A DNA stretch of 64,000 bases from Burkholderiales bacterium (GTDB lineage Bacteria > Pseudomonadota > Gammaproteobacteria > Burkholderiales > Burkholderiaceae_D), in NCBI GenBank assembly GCA_016200895.1, contig JACQDX010000017.1, positions 1 to 64,000 on the forward strand, in the 5' to 3' direction. Shown here piece by piece: positions 33,666 to 43,381 of this stretch (the stretch's first letter is position 1; the number at the start of each line of letters is the position of its first letter). The notes beneath the pieces were generated by a model, which made no database searches, was not told the DNA's origin, and saw only the letters and a program-made list of their open reading frames with translations. The translations under genes were made by a program, and so were the position numbers.

Positions 33666-34667
33666 TTAATTTTTTTCCTGCTTGCCAAGATGATCAGCCA
33701 GCATGGCTGATACACCGAGGAATGCCGGATATTCTTCAGTAATCAGATAGGTCGGTATCTGCGCCAGAAAACTGCTGAGCCGCCCCTTGGCTTCAAAGCG
33801 CTGACGAAATGCAGATGCAGCAAACAAAGGTCCCAGTCTGGGGACGATGCCGCCACCTATATACATGCCGCCGGTCGCTCCAAGAGTCAGCGCAACATTG
33901 CCAGCCATGCTGCCAAGGATGGCGCAAAAATGCTCAACCGTGCGCAGGCAATCTGCGCAACTGCCATCAACTGCACGATGTGTGATCTCTGCTGCATCGA
34001 GGGTCTTGCCAGAGATGGCAGCACAGATCAATTCCAGCCCCCTGCCCGACAACAGGCGCTCTGCCGAGACGTGCTCATATTGCTGCCACATTAATTCGAG
34101 TATGCGCATTTCTTCCCGACTTACTGGCGCAAAACTGGCATGCCCACCTTCGCTGGACAGCGGTACCCAGGAGCTACCAGCGGGGATAATGCCGGACACA
34201 CCCAGCCCCGTACCAGCACCTATCAAACCTATGGCCGAACCAGGCACATCAATGCCGCCACCAACTTTCTGCAACTGGCTGGTATCCAGATAGGGCAAGG
34301 CCATTGCCAGCGCAGTAAAGTCATTGATGACCAGCAGACTGCTGAAGTCGAGTTGCTCGCGCACGGCAGAGATGGAAAAACTCCAGTGATGATTAGTCAT
34401 GCGCACGCTGTCGCCATCGATGGGATTGGCAATCGCAATGGCAGCGTGCGCTAATCTTGCATCATGCCTGACCTGTACTTGCCTGACCGCAATGCTGGCG
34501 AGATAGCTTTTAATCGCATCCGGCAAACTGGAATAATCAATGCAGGCCAGCACGCTGACAGCCTCAAACTGACGCTCTGCAGTTTCCAGCGCAAAACGGG
34601 CATTGGTGCCGCCTATATCGGCCAGCAGGCGCGGGTAAGTCTGGTTGACCTTCTGAGTGAGCATCAT
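33666..34667 (-). CDS. glk: Glucokinase
   Basis: The protein has 333 residues and is a bacterial Glk-type glucokinase. The phosphate-binding motif is LLADIGGTNARFAL near the N-terminus, NDFTALAMALPYL follows in the middle, and GLIGAGTGLGVSGI binds the adenosine. It phosphorylates glucose with ATP in the cytoplasm. The start at 34667 overlaps the GH3 stop (ATGA), so translation is coupled; a second ATG follows at once and a longer frame to 34682 is possible but less likely. Coupling with GH3 and the sugar permease places it as the entry step of the locus. Confidence 0.93.
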   Translation of the reverse strand: MMLTQKVNQTYPRLLADIGGTNARFALETAERQFEAVSVLACIDYSSLPDAIKSYLASIAVRQVQVRHDARLAHAAIAIANPIDGDSVRMTNHHWSFSISAVREQLDFSSLLVINDFTALAMALPYLDTSQLQKVGGGIDVPGSAIGLIGAGTGLGVSGIIPAGSSWVPLSSEGGHASFAPVSREEMRILELMWQQYEHVSAERLLSGRGLELICAAISGKTLDAAEITHRAVDGSCADCLRTVEHFCAILGSMAGNVALTLGATGGMYIGGGIVPRLGPLFAASAFRQRFEAKGRLSSFLAQIPTYLITEEYPAFLGVSAMLADHLGKQEKN

Positions 34668-37252
34668 TTCAACTCTGCACAATTCAAGGCGTCCGGGTCT
34701 TTTGCTGTACCACCGACGATTTGTATATTCGTGAAGGCGGCACTGAAAGCTGCTGTGCTGCTGATGCTGAATGGAACATCCACACTATCAAGCTTGACAC
34801 CTTTGGCGGTGAAACAGGACAAGGGGATTTTGATGGTCTGTTTTTCTTTCTTGCCAGCCAGTCGTTTGAAGACTTCAGTAACATCCACGCTGGCACTGCA
34901 ATGGCTGCGGCTATTGCTACCGCAATGCATCGACAGGCTGACCGTTCCTGCAGGTGCAGTGGCCACGATAGTGTCGAAGTTTAATGCACCATCCTTGCTG
35001 GCAAAGCCGGGAATCGCTGTGCCATGCGCGGCACGGGCTTCTATGCGCGCGGCACCATTCCAGCTAACCTGCTTGGCATCTTGCTGACTGTTGACCTGGG
35101 CAGTCTGGACGCTGATGCCGGGCATATTCAACACGCGGTTCAAGTCTGCCCCCACCGCCTGCTGTTCATTGCCACTGACAACATACAGAGGATAAGTCGC
35201 ACGGTCAGCCTGGTTGAATACCGGATAAGTCTTTGTCACGCCACAGCCACCGGATGGATATTTGCTATCGAGCTTTCCTAATTTTGTCTTGCTGGAATAG
35301 TTGAGGCCATAACCGAGTTTGAACAAAGGTGAGTAGTTCGGCTCATCAAAATTCAGACTGGTCTGGCAGACAGATTTAGGCCACGAAAATGACAGCGTGC
35401 CCTTGAAGTCATGCGTCACTTTACCATCTGCGGCACGGAACAAGACATCTGCCACCCCCTTGCCTTCAGAGCCTGGTAACCAGGCAGCGACAAAACTGTC
35501 TGACAGATTCAGCAGGTCATTCACATACAGCGGGCGGCCGGAGACAAAAAGGGTCACTACCGGTTTACCTTTGCCAGACACAGCCTGCAGTACCGCCAGA
35601 TCTTCAGGGTAGCGACCACTATGGCGCAAAGTACCAGCGGGGCCTATGTCACCATACATTTCTGCATACGGTGTTTCACCGATAACAGCAATCACCGCAT
35701 CAAAACGGCTGACATCCACTCCCTTGGCATCAACACTGAATTCGACATTGGCGTCGCCCACTGCTGCTTTAATACCTGTCAGTATGGAATCTGCATTCGG
35801 GAAATCAACATTCTTATTATCAGTGCCCTGCCAGGTCAGGGACCAGCCACCGGTCTGGTTGGAGATATCATCCGCAGTCTTGCCAACGACCAGGATTTTC
35901 TTGTTACGTGCCAGTGGCAAAGTCGCGCCATCGTTCTTTAACAAGACCAGGGATTCACGCACGGCCTGCCTGGCCAGCTCACGGTCTTGCAAGGCGTCCT
36001 GTTTGCCTGCATAAGTATTTTCAGATGGCTTTTTACCGAACAAACCTGCACGCAATTTCACGCGAATGATGCGTGTCACCGCATCATCTATCCTGCTCAT
36101 GGGAATCTCACCAGACTTGACCTGGACTATGGTGTTGCTGATGAAAGCCTTCCAGGCATCCGGCACCATGACCATGTCTATGCCAGCATTGATCGCTTGC
36201 GGGCAGCTGTCATTGCGGCAACCAGGTACTTCTGCTATACCATCCCAGTCGGTGACGATGAATCCATCAAAGCCCATTTTTGTTTTGAGTACGTCCGTCA
36301 ACAAGGCCCTGCTGCCATGCATCTTGCCGTAGTTTGCACCTGAGGCTTTATCGTTCCAGCTATTATAGGATGCCATCACGGTTTGTGCGCCTGCTGCCAA
36401 GGCAGTCATATAGCCTTGCGCATGTACATTGAGCATCTGTGCATTGGTGGATAGATTTACACCCCTGTCCTTGCCCTGGTCAGTACCACCATCGCCCATG
36501 AAGTGCTTGGCGGTGGCAATCACATTACCATCATCCAAGAAGGAGCCCTGCAAGCCTTTTACATATTCACCTGCATACTGCCGTACCAGTGCGCCATCTT
36601 CAGAAAAGCTTTCATAAGTGCGGCCCCATCTGTCATCACGCACCACGGCAAGCGTAGGGCCAAACACCCAGGCTATACCAGTAGCCCGCACAGACTTGCC
36701 CATGACACGGCCTATTTGTGCGGCCAGTTGCGGGTTGTGGGCGGCACCCAGGCCGATATTGTGCGGGAACAGGGTTGCGCCATATACATTGCTATTACCA
36801 TGTATCGCATCTATACCCCAGACTACGGGCACTTTGACGGTCATGTCGGTTGCCATTGATGCTTCATAATATTTGTCCGCCAGAGCCACCCAGTCAGCCG
36901 CCGTGCCACGTTTGTTATTGCGGTCTGGCCAACTGCCACCGCCATTCAATACTGAGCCCAGGTAATAGCGACGTACATCATCCGGCGTGATAGATTTTAT
37001 TTCAGGTTGTGTCATCTGGCCTATTTTTTGCTCCAGCGTCATGCCTGCAACAATCGCAGCGACCTTGGCTTCGATGGCCGGGTCCTTGCTGATAACGCTC
37101 TGGACTTGCGGCCAGGCCGCGAGATTATTGGCAGGCATATTGCCCGGTCCGAATTGCTGCGAACTGCCAGTCGCAGCCAAGCTGATATTTCCTGCACTGT
37201 ATGCCAGTATCAGGGCGGAGCTTAGTGCAAGTATGCCTGTCTTTAATTTCAT
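34664..37252 (-). CDS. GH3 exo-beta-glucosidase/glucanase
   Basis: The protein has 862 residues from the ATG at 37252, chosen because a signal peptide (about 1-26) starts there; the longer upstream frame is spurious. The GH3 two-domain core is clear: VVWGIDAIHGNSNVYGA near 145, DDRWGRTYESFSED near 206, and FIVTDWDG with the catalytic Asp335. A C-terminal domain of about 200 residues resembles the carbohydrate-binding extension of exo-1,3/1,4-beta-glucanases such as ExoP. Expected product is glucose from beta-1,3/1,4 oligomers, probably in the periplasm. It is coupled to glucokinase by ATGA overlap. Confidence 0.92.
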   Translation of the reverse strand: MKLKTGILALSSALILAYSAGNISLAATGSSQQFGPGNMPANNLAAWPQVQSVISKDPAIEAKVAAIVAGMTLEQKIGQMTQPEIKSITPDDVRRYYLGSVLNGGGSWPDRNNKRGTAADWVALADKYYEASMATDMTVKVPVVWGIDAIHGNSNVYGATLFPHNIGLGAAHNPQLAAQIGRVMGKSVRATGIAWVFGPTLAVVRDDRWGRTYESFSEDGALVRQYAGEYVKGLQGSFLDDGNVIATAKHFMGDGGTDQGKDRGVNLSTNAQMLNVHAQGYMTALAAGAQTVMASYNSWNDKASGANYGKMHGSRALLTDVLKTKMGFDGFIVTDWDGIAEVPGCRNDSCPQAINAGIDMVMVPDAWKAFISNTIVQVKSGEIPMSRIDDAVTRIIRVKLRAGLFGKKPSENTYAGKQDALQDRELARQAVRESLVLLKNDGATLPLARNKKILVVGKTADDISNQTGGWSLTWQGTDNKNVDFPNADSILTGIKAAVGDANVEFSVDAKGVDVSRFDAVIAVIGETPYAEMYGDIGPAGTLRHSGRYPEDLAVLQAVSGKGKPVVTLFVSGRPLYVNDLLNLSDSFVAAWLPGSEGKGVADVLFRAADGKVTHDFKGTLSFSWPKSVCQTSLNFDEPNYSPLFKLGYGLNYSSKTKLGKLDSKYPSGGCGVTKTYPVFNQADRATYPLYVVSGNEQQAVGADLNRVLNMPGISVQTAQVNSQQDAKQVSWNGAARIEARAAHGTAIPGFASKDGALNFDTIVATAPAGTVSLSMHCGSNSRSHCSASVDVTEVFKRLAGKKEKQTIKIPLSCFTAKGVKLDSVDVPFSISSTAAFSAAFTNIQIVGGTAKDPDALNCAELK

Positions 37253-37364
37253 ATTTTTACTCTTTATCGTTAGCAAATCACCTGACTCGCTTTGTCTCTG
37301 GATAAACGGATACCGCCTGCTTTTACTGCTGAACCACATACCAATTTTTGCACTTATTTTGCAC

Positions 37365-38195
37365 TTACGATTTGCGCTTGAATACACGCACATAATCCAC
37401 CAGCATCTGTTGCGGGAATACCGTGCTGGCATCGGGTGTACCTGGCCAGTCACCACCAATGGCCAGGTTTAGAATAAGAAAATGAGGATGATCAAACACC
37501 CATTTTCCCGCCAACTGATCGGGGCGGACTGAGTGATATTGAATACCGTCTACATACCAGCGTATTTCTGTGGCTTCCCATTCCACAGCATAGATATGAT
37601 ATTCATCGGCGAACTTGCCACTGGCCAGGCTGTAGGGCCTGCCATTACCCTGCGCACCCGAATAGCCTGGGCCGTGCACAGTGCCATGTATGGTTGCAGG
37701 CTCTTTGCCTATATTTTCCATGATGTCTATCTCGCCGCAATTGGGCCAGCCTGCAGTACTGATGTTATTACCCAGCATCCAGAAGGCAGGCCAGGTTCCC
37801 TGGCCTGCCGGGATTTTTATGCGTGCTTCAAAGCGGCCATAAGTTGTTTCCTGCAAGCCCGCAGTCTTGATACGGGCCGAGGTATATTCGCGACCTGAAT
37901 AATTTTCTTTGCGTGCTTCGATAATCAGTTTTCCTTCGGCGAGACGCAGGTTCTCTGTCCGACTGGTATAGAACTGCAATTCATGATTGCCCCAGCCATC
38001 ACCACCGGTTTCTTCTTGCCATTTGCTGTGATCAAGCGTGCTGCCATCAAATTCGTCTTGCCAGACCAGTTCCCAGATAGGGTTGCTGACTTGCGTGGTA
38101 ACGCTTGGTTCAAGCACGGGAGTAGCGACTTGGGTAGCGCTACCACCACAGGCGCACAAAAAAAACAGACAGGCAAGAGTAAGGTATTTTTTCAT
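37365..38195 (-). CDS. GH16 beta-glucanase (laminarinase-like) lipoprotein
   Basis: The protein has 276 residues. The lipoprotein signal ends in LCACGGS (Cys16), so it is probably anchored to the outer membrane. The GH16 beta-jelly-roll begins at LVWQDEFDG, and the catalytic signature is GEIDIMENIG (nucleophile Glu155, assisting Asp157, acid/base Glu160). The bulged ExDxxE arrangement with an extra Met is that of laminarinases (endo-beta-1,3- and mixed-linkage glucanases), as opposed to the tighter lichenase form. It would start polymer breakdown at the cell surface. It lies between GH3 and the TonB-dependent receptor. Confidence 0.92.
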   Translation of the reverse strand: MKKYLTLACLFFLCACGGSATQVATPVLEPSVTTQVSNPIWELVWQDEFDGSTLDHSKWQEETGGDGWGNHELQFYTSRTENLRLAEGKLIIEARKENYSGREYTSARIKTAGLQETTYGRFEARIKIPAGQGTWPAFWMLGNNISTAGWPNCGEIDIMENIGKEPATIHGTVHGPGYSGAQGNGRPYSLASGKFADEYHIYAVEWEATEIRWYVDGIQYHSVRPDQLAGKWVFDHPHFLILNLAIGGDWPGTPDASTVFPQQMLVDYVRVFKRKS

Positions 38196-38217
38196 ATGAA
38201 ACCGATACAGGTCAGTA

Positions 38218-38249
38218 ACAGTCTGGCCCGCATATGCAGGCCAGACTGT
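38218..38249. promoter_or_regulatory. Intercistronic hairpin between receptor and GH16
   Basis: ACAGTCTGGCC and GGCCAGACTGT form an 11-bp perfect stem around CGCATATGCA. No T-run follows, so it is not a standard terminator. In this position it could slow 3' decay of the receptor message and reduce expression of the downstream hydrolases. Confidence 0.6.
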
Positions 38250-38260
38250 CAGGCTTTACA

Positions 38261-40960
38261 TCAATAACTTACACCTACACGTACACCAAAAGAACGCTGG
38301 TCTATGTAGCTGGCACCCATTTTTCCACCGCCTGCATTCCAGCCATTGGTCTTGGCTTTGGCGTCGGTGAAATTGCGGACATAAGCTTCAGCAAACCATT
38401 TGTCATTCGGTGCCACCAATTTCAATGACACATCGCCTTTGGCATAGGCTTTTTGCGTCAGGCCGATATGGGCATTGTCAAAATTGCGCAAGTCGAAATA
38501 CACCTTGTCTTGCCAACGCATGCCTATCCATGGTGTCAGAGTATAACCATTGTCGAACGCAAACTCTTGCGAGAAATTCATGCCAAAAGTGAATTTAGGC
38601 GCATTCGGCATTTGATTGCCTTCCAAGTTATAAGCACGGCGACCACGCAATCTGTCGTCGCTACCCAAGTAAACCGCAGGGCAAGCGACAGCACCAAACT
38701 CTGCACGCTGGTCACAAGCATAACCATCATCATAAGAATCATAATCATGGATCACACTTTTCAGATAACTGAAAAAGCCACCCAGCTTGGCACCCGGCCA
38801 TGGACGATAATCCCACTCGGTTTCTATACCTGACAAATTGACTTTAGCAACGTTGACGGTTTGCCAAGCAGTCGCCACATCGCAAGTCGGTGCCCATGAT
38901 GGGCAAGGCAAATTGTCTGGCGTAGTAACCTTGGCCAGGAAGTTGCTACCGGTTTGCTGCATGTCCTTATACTGCATGGCGAACAAGACGACTGACAAGG
39001 CCAGACGGTTATCCAGTAATTTGCCTTTGTATCCCAATTCGAAATTGGTAACGGTTTCTGGCTTATAAGTCAGATAGGTGATCTGCTCTTTTTTATTGTC
39101 ACCATACACGCAAGTTGTCTGGCCGCACTTATTGGTACGGTCACCAAAGCCACCCGACTTATAGCCAGTGGCCAAGGCTGCATAGACCATGTCACTTGGG
39201 GTCAACTGTGCTTGCAGGCCCAGACGGTATGTACCTTTACTCCAGCTGTCGCTATGGTCGTTATTGGTGCCTGGACCATAACCTGCGTAAGCTGCAGCCC
39301 CACCGAGGGAACCCATTTGCGGCGTGATCTGGTTGCCATTAGGGGTACGGTAACTGTCTGTACCTGGGGTGCCGTAATCAAACATGCCGTTGTAATAGCC
39401 ATAGCTTTGGCCACCCCAGCTATTGCCGCCGTAGTTCATGCCGCCTACGTCGGTCTTGGTATCACGTGTGTAGCGTGCACCCACAGTGGCAGTCCAGACT
39501 GGAGTGAATTTCCAGTCTGCTTGTGCGAACAAAGCCTTGGAATCGATTTGACGGTCAGGCTGTGCGTAGAACTGGCTGATAGGGATATTGTTGGGGCCAT
39601 AGTGCATCTGTTCCTGGCCAAAATTGATGGCATTCTTTTCATGCATCCAGAATGCGCCAGCAACATACTGCCAGGTATCAAAGCTCTGCTTCAGTTGCAG
39701 TTCGTGTACAGTGGACAGATATTTCGAATCCAGAGTTCTCGTCAGGTTATCCGAGATAGGCCAGACTGACCAGTTGCCATCTACAGGATTGCGACCTGTG
39801 ACTTCAAAAGCATAGGGTGAGACACCGCCATCGTCATCATGAACCTGGCTGCGTTTTTGGTTCGCATAGACAAAACCATATTCTAGCGTTGTGTTTTTAT
39901 TCATGTTCCAGATGGCCTTGGAACGCACGGTATCGATGGTCATATCGACCTTGCCCGGTACATTGATCAACACGTCGTACTGACCACGCACACAAGCCCA
40001 ACGCGTGCCAGCAGACTGGTCACAATCACGCATGCCTATGTAACCAGCACCAGAGTCCTGGAAGTGCTCATAAGCGAGTTGCCATTCCAGATCATTGTTG
40101 ACCTTCAGCCTGGCAGCCAACCGTCCTGCCCATTGGTTCTGGTTGTTATAGCCATCTGCCTTTGATACCTTGCTGTTGAAGCGTTGAGTGACATCAGGTA
40201 TACCATCCGGCTTCCAGCCCAGTGCCGGGATATTCGCTTCAGAGAAATCCTGCATCTGGTTGAACGGGCTGTCCCGGGTGACTTTCATCAAGGTGGCACG
40301 CAAGGCCAGTTTGTCATTCACTGCGATATTCTGTATGACATTAATATTGCGCAAATTCAGGCTGCCAGTTTCTAGTGAAACGCTGCCATAGGTAGATCCG
40401 AATTCTGGCTTGGCCGGAATGATGTTGATGCTGCCTGCGGTTGAATTACGGCCAAACAGCGTACCTTGGGGGCCGCGTAAGACTTCTACCTGGTCCAGAT
40501 CAAACATCAGCGCTTGCGCGCCTTGTGGACGCGGTGAATACAGACCATCTATATGCAAGCCGGCAGATGGATCACCGATTTCGGTGAAGTTGGTGGCGGT
40601 AATGCCGCGTATCGTAATCTTGACGGCGGAGTCATTGGCCTGGCCGTCCATCTGCACATTTGGCAATTCACCGGATATGCCTGCCAGATTATTAATGCCT
40701 TGCTTGGTCAGTTTTTCCTGACTGAAGGCAGTCACTGCCAATGGTGTTTTTAATAAAGATGTGGCGCGGCGGGTGGCGGTAACGGTAATTTCTTGTACTT
40801 CGTTTTTATCTGCGTCTGCTTTTTTTGTTTTGGATTTGCTGTCTACTTCTGCGACTTTACTGCTTTCTTGATCTTGTGCCCATGTATAAGCTGTCAACTG
40901 TGCGCAGGCGCTGGCTACGGCCAGGCTTATCAGGGTACGCTTGGTTATTTGATGAAACAT
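38261..40960 (-). CDS. TonB-dependent receptor for glucan oligosaccharides
   Basis: The protein has 899 residues. The start at 40960 is preferred because GGGAG lies five bases upstream; ATGs at 40963 and 40972 are poorer. A signal peptide (to about residue 30, with TAYTWAQ) is followed by the plug domain beginning EITVTATRRATSLLKTPL and by a 22-strand barrel ending SFGVRVGVSY, with the aromatic terminal residue needed for BAM. It should import oligosaccharides across the outer membrane using TonB. Specificity for beta-glucan is inferred from the neighbouring hydrolases. A LacI-type operator lies upstream. Confidence 0.9.
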   Translation of the reverse strand: MFHQITKRTLISLAVASACAQLTAYTWAQDQESSKVAEVDSKSKTKKADADKNEVQEITVTATRRATSLLKTPLAVTAFSQEKLTKQGINNLAGISGELPNVQMDGQANDSAVKITIRGITATNFTEIGDPSAGLHIDGLYSPRPQGAQALMFDLDQVEVLRGPQGTLFGRNSTAGSINIIPAKPEFGSTYGSVSLETGSLNLRNINVIQNIAVNDKLALRATLMKVTRDSPFNQMQDFSEANIPALGWKPDGIPDVTQRFNSKVSKADGYNNQNQWAGRLAARLKVNNDLEWQLAYEHFQDSGAGYIGMRDCDQSAGTRWACVRGQYDVLINVPGKVDMTIDTVRSKAIWNMNKNTTLEYGFVYANQKRSQVHDDDGGVSPYAFEVTGRNPVDGNWSVWPISDNLTRTLDSKYLSTVHELQLKQSFDTWQYVAGAFWMHEKNAINFGQEQMHYGPNNIPISQFYAQPDRQIDSKALFAQADWKFTPVWTATVGARYTRDTKTDVGGMNYGGNSWGGQSYGYYNGMFDYGTPGTDSYRTPNGNQITPQMGSLGGAAAYAGYGPGTNNDHSDSWSKGTYRLGLQAQLTPSDMVYAALATGYKSGGFGDRTNKCGQTTCVYGDNKKEQITYLTYKPETVTNFELGYKGKLLDNRLALSVVLFAMQYKDMQQTGSNFLAKVTTPDNLPCPSWAPTCDVATAWQTVNVAKVNLSGIETEWDYRPWPGAKLGGFFSYLKSVIHDYDSYDDGYACDQRAEFGAVACPAVYLGSDDRLRGRRAYNLEGNQMPNAPKFTFGMNFSQEFAFDNGYTLTPWIGMRWQDKVYFDLRNFDNAHIGLTQKAYAKGDVSLKLVAPNDKWFAEAYVRNFTDAKAKTNGWNAGGGKMGASYIDQRSFGVRVGVSY

Positions 40961-41265
40961 CATGTCTCCCATATTTTTTCAGTTATCGGCACGCGCTAGC
41001 GGTCGCCGTGGTCCGCACATGGCCTTGCATGTGCGTCTTACTGGTATTTTTTGTTTTGGCTGGCATCTTTTGCGCCATGCACATGTGCTGCTGAAAACGC
41101 TATCCTGCATTACCCATAATGTATTATCCATAATGGGAAGGTTTCCAAATTTATCGAAAAAGCATAGTGCTACCCCCGTTTCTGTTTGTCAATGAAAATG
41201 TGTTCCCGAAGCAGCTCGACATATATATCCTGCACTGCGACAGACATGCCGATTACGTCTGTCTG
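40961..41265. other. Intergenic region between receptor and GH1
   Basis: This 305-bp region contains one LacI-type operator (41134-41147) and a candidate -10 hexamer GATAAT (minus strand, 41123-41128) just downstream of it. A direct repeat CCATAATG occurs at 41114-41121 and 41128-41135. No supported reading frame is present. Confidence 0.5.
41134..41147. promoter_or_regulatory. LacI-family operator upstream of the receptor
   Basis: TGGGAAGGTTTCCA matches the palindrome TGGAAACGTTTCCA at 12 of 14 positions. It is one of four such sites in the locus and lies about 175 bp upstream of the receptor start. Confidence 0.65.
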
Positions 41266-42702
41266 TCATGCGGCTGAGGATTCTTGCTGTTGTTGCGCTG
41301 CAGTAGAACATTTTTCTTTTGCTTTTTCTGTTCCCAGCAAAAAATCCCGATACCAATGCGCGCTCAGTTTTGGTGTGCGTTTTTGCGTGACGAAGTCGAC
41401 ATACACAATGCCAAACCTGCGCGAGCAACCTTCAGCCCATTCGAAGTTATCCAGCAAGCTCCAGAGGAAGTAACCCTTGACCTGACAGCCCAGGCGTATC
41501 GCTTCTTTGACAGCCAGCAGGTGGCGTATCAGGTAATCGCGACGCAATTCATCTCTGACCTCACCGTCCTCGTCGAGATAGTCATCATAGGTCGCGCCAT
41601 TCTCGGTGATATACATGGCATGCGGCTGATAATCATCCTGTATGCGCTTGAGCAGGCTGGTCATGCCTTCAGGTGCAATTTCCCAGCCAAAGGCAGTGCG
41701 CTCAACACCTACCGCATCCACCAGGCGAGTGTTCAACGGTGATGCGCCGGGTGCGTGCTCTATGATTTCAGGGAAATAGAAATTTACACCCAGAAAATCA
41801 GTAGAGACTGCCATTACCTGCATATCACCCTCATGTACCACAGGGGCGTAACCCCCCAGCGCCTGCCAGACGTCCTGAGGATAGCCACGACCATATAAAG
41901 GATCGAGATACCAGCGGTTACGTAAGCCATCATGCAGCCGTGCGGCAGCAAAATCTTCAGGCTTGTCACTGGCTGCCGAGATGGGATGGAGATTCAGTGC
42001 CAGGCCTATCCTTGCATCAGCGACATTGGAACGTATCACCGGCGTTGCCAGGCCGTGTGACAGTAGGACATGGTGACATACCTGGATTGCTGTCTTGAAG
42101 TCTTTGATGCCCGGCGCATGGATGCCATCAGCATGCCCCAGCATGGCCGTGCACCATGGTTCGTTGTGGGTTATCCAGTGCTTGACCCTGTCGCCCAAGT
42201 GCTCTGTGATGACATCGGCAAATTCAACGAACGCATGCACGGTATCGCGCGACAGCCAACCGCCCCGGTCTTGCAGGTATTGCGGCAGATCCCAGTGATA
42301 CAGGGTAGCCCAGGGTTGTAGGCCACGTTCCAGCATGCCATCGACCAGACGCGAATAGAATGCCAGCCCTTCAGGATTTGGTTTGCTGTCAGGCCCGGAA
42401 AATATACGCGGCCAGGAGATGGAGAAGCGATACGCATTGTTGCCCAGGCTTTGTGCAATATCCAGATCTTCAGGCCAGTGATGATAATGGTCAGAAGCTA
42501 CCGCGCCATTGCTGCCATCACGGATGGTTCCAGGCTGCTCACAAAAACTATCCCAGATGGATGGAACCCGTCCATCTGTCGCTGCTGCGCCCTCTATCTG
42601 ATAGGCAGACGTTGCCGTACCCCATAAAAAGTCGCTGTTAAAATCTGTGCGCTGTAACTGGCCAACTAGTCCCGGAACTGCATGAAGAAGATTTTTTCTC
42701 AT
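41266..42702 (-). CDS. GH1 beta-glucosidase
   Basis: The protein has 478 residues and is a full-length GH1 enzyme. The N-terminal family signature is FLWGTATSAYQIEGA, the acid/base is Glu181 in THNEPW, and the nucleophile is Glu367 in ITENGATYDD. It has no signal peptide, so it acts on oligosaccharides already in the cytoplasm, such as cellobiose or laminaribiose, releasing glucose for glucokinase. The C-terminus ends in a glutamine- and alanine-rich tail. The start lacks a clear Shine-Dalgarno site. A promoter with a LacI-type operator is directly upstream. Confidence 0.93.
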   Translation of the reverse strand: MRKNLLHAVPGLVGQLQRTDFNSDFLWGTATSAYQIEGAAATDGRVPSIWDSFCEQPGTIRDGSNGAVASDHYHHWPEDLDIAQSLGNNAYRFSISWPRIFSGPDSKPNPEGLAFYSRLVDGMLERGLQPWATLYHWDLPQYLQDRGGWLSRDTVHAFVEFADVITEHLGDRVKHWITHNEPWCTAMLGHADGIHAPGIKDFKTAIQVCHHVLLSHGLATPVIRSNVADARIGLALNLHPISAASDKPEDFAAARLHDGLRNRWYLDPLYGRGYPQDVWQALGGYAPVVHEGDMQVMAVSTDFLGVNFYFPEIIEHAPGASPLNTRLVDAVGVERTAFGWEIAPEGMTSLLKRIQDDYQPHAMYITENGATYDDYLDEDGEVRDELRRDYLIRHLLAVKEAIRLGCQVKGYFLWSLLDNFEWAEGCSRRFGIVYVDFVTQKRTPKLSAHWYRDFLLGTEKAKEKCSTAAQQQQESSAA

Positions 42703-42741
42703 ATTTTTTGCTTGTTTAATCTAAAGTTGATTCGGATAAAA

Positions 42742-42772
42742 ATTATATGGAAACGTTTCCAACTTGAATCAA
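42742..42772 (-). promoter_or_regulatory. GH1 promoter with embedded operator
   Basis: On the minus strand a perfect TATAAT (42742-42747) is preceded by TTGATT (42767-42772) at 19-bp spacing. The operator TGGAAACGTTTCCA occupies the spacer exactly, so repressor binding would block RNA polymerase. The transcription start would fall about 30 bp upstream of the GH1 start codon. Confidence 0.6.
42748..42761. promoter_or_regulatory. LacI-family operator, perfect palindrome
   Basis: TGGAAACGTTTCCA is a perfect 14-bp palindrome with the central CG step typical of LacI-family operators. It lies 46 bp upstream of the GH1 start codon, inside the promoter. Confidence 0.85.
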
Positions 42773-43209
42773 AAAATTTTGAGTATTTACTACTCAGAAT
42801 TTTTATATGTGCCTATTTCCAGGCTTGCACGTGCTTGCCTGCACTTACCCGACTCTGCAGAAAATTCCAATGAAAGCAACTCACTGTCAGATTAGCCAAT
42901 GGTAATACAGACAGAATTAATATGAGACGACCGTCTGCATCTGGCGATGCTGCTACAAAACCAAGGAAGCTCTGAGTTAGTACATGCCACCGCGCTGCAG
43001 CCCGCATGAATACTTAGGCCGACTTTGAGAAGCCGGACTTAATCAGACCTTCCCCAAGCTATTACATCACAATAATTCTTTATCTAAAAGCGCCAGTATG
43101 AAGTAGATCAGCATCAATGCAACTGCCTGTGGAATGCCTGGCCATATGAACTTTGCCTTCCCCGCTAACCACATCAGATGCAGTGAAATCTTTATTACTC
43201 TTCATTTAA

Positions 43210-43223
43210 TGGAAAGGTTTCCA
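43210..43223. promoter_or_regulatory. LacI-family operator, auxiliary site
   Basis: TGGAAAGGTTTCCA differs from the perfect palindrome only at one central base. It is 508 bp upstream of GH1 and 159 bp downstream of the repressor stop codon, with no gene starting next to it. It may serve as an auxiliary site. Confidence 0.65.
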
Positions 43224-43381
43224 TCTTTTCATAAAAAAAATGAATAGTCAAGAAAATCTATTCATTCTTTTTTCACTATTTTGCGGTATTTATACAACAG
43301 ATTCTTCTGACAAAATCACAGATTTTCAACTGTTTTTCAATGGTTTTTCGCATCATCCAACAAGCCATTCTCACAGGAAAT

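Larger units (their letters stand above)
42703..43381. other. Noncoding region between LacI gene and GH1
   Basis: No reading frame in this 679-bp gap looks real. It contains two LacI-type operators 462 bp apart (42748-42761 and 43210-43223) and the GH1 promoter. Two distant operators of the same type could support DNA looping by a tetrameric repressor, but this is inference. Confidence 0.55.

Noticed and set aside
34664-37459. Longer GH3 start at 37459
   Set aside because: The added 69 residues have no family match and overlap the GH16 3' end, whereas a signal peptide begins at 37252.
41266-42702. 6-phospho-beta-glucosidase assignment for the GH1 protein
   Set aside because: No PTS genes are present in the locus and a glucokinase and sugar permeases are, so a non-phosphorylated substrate is more likely.
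42703-43381. Short reading frames between GH1 and the LacI gene
   Set aside because: They lack Shine-Dalgarno sites, recognisable domains and coding character, and the region carries operators instead.
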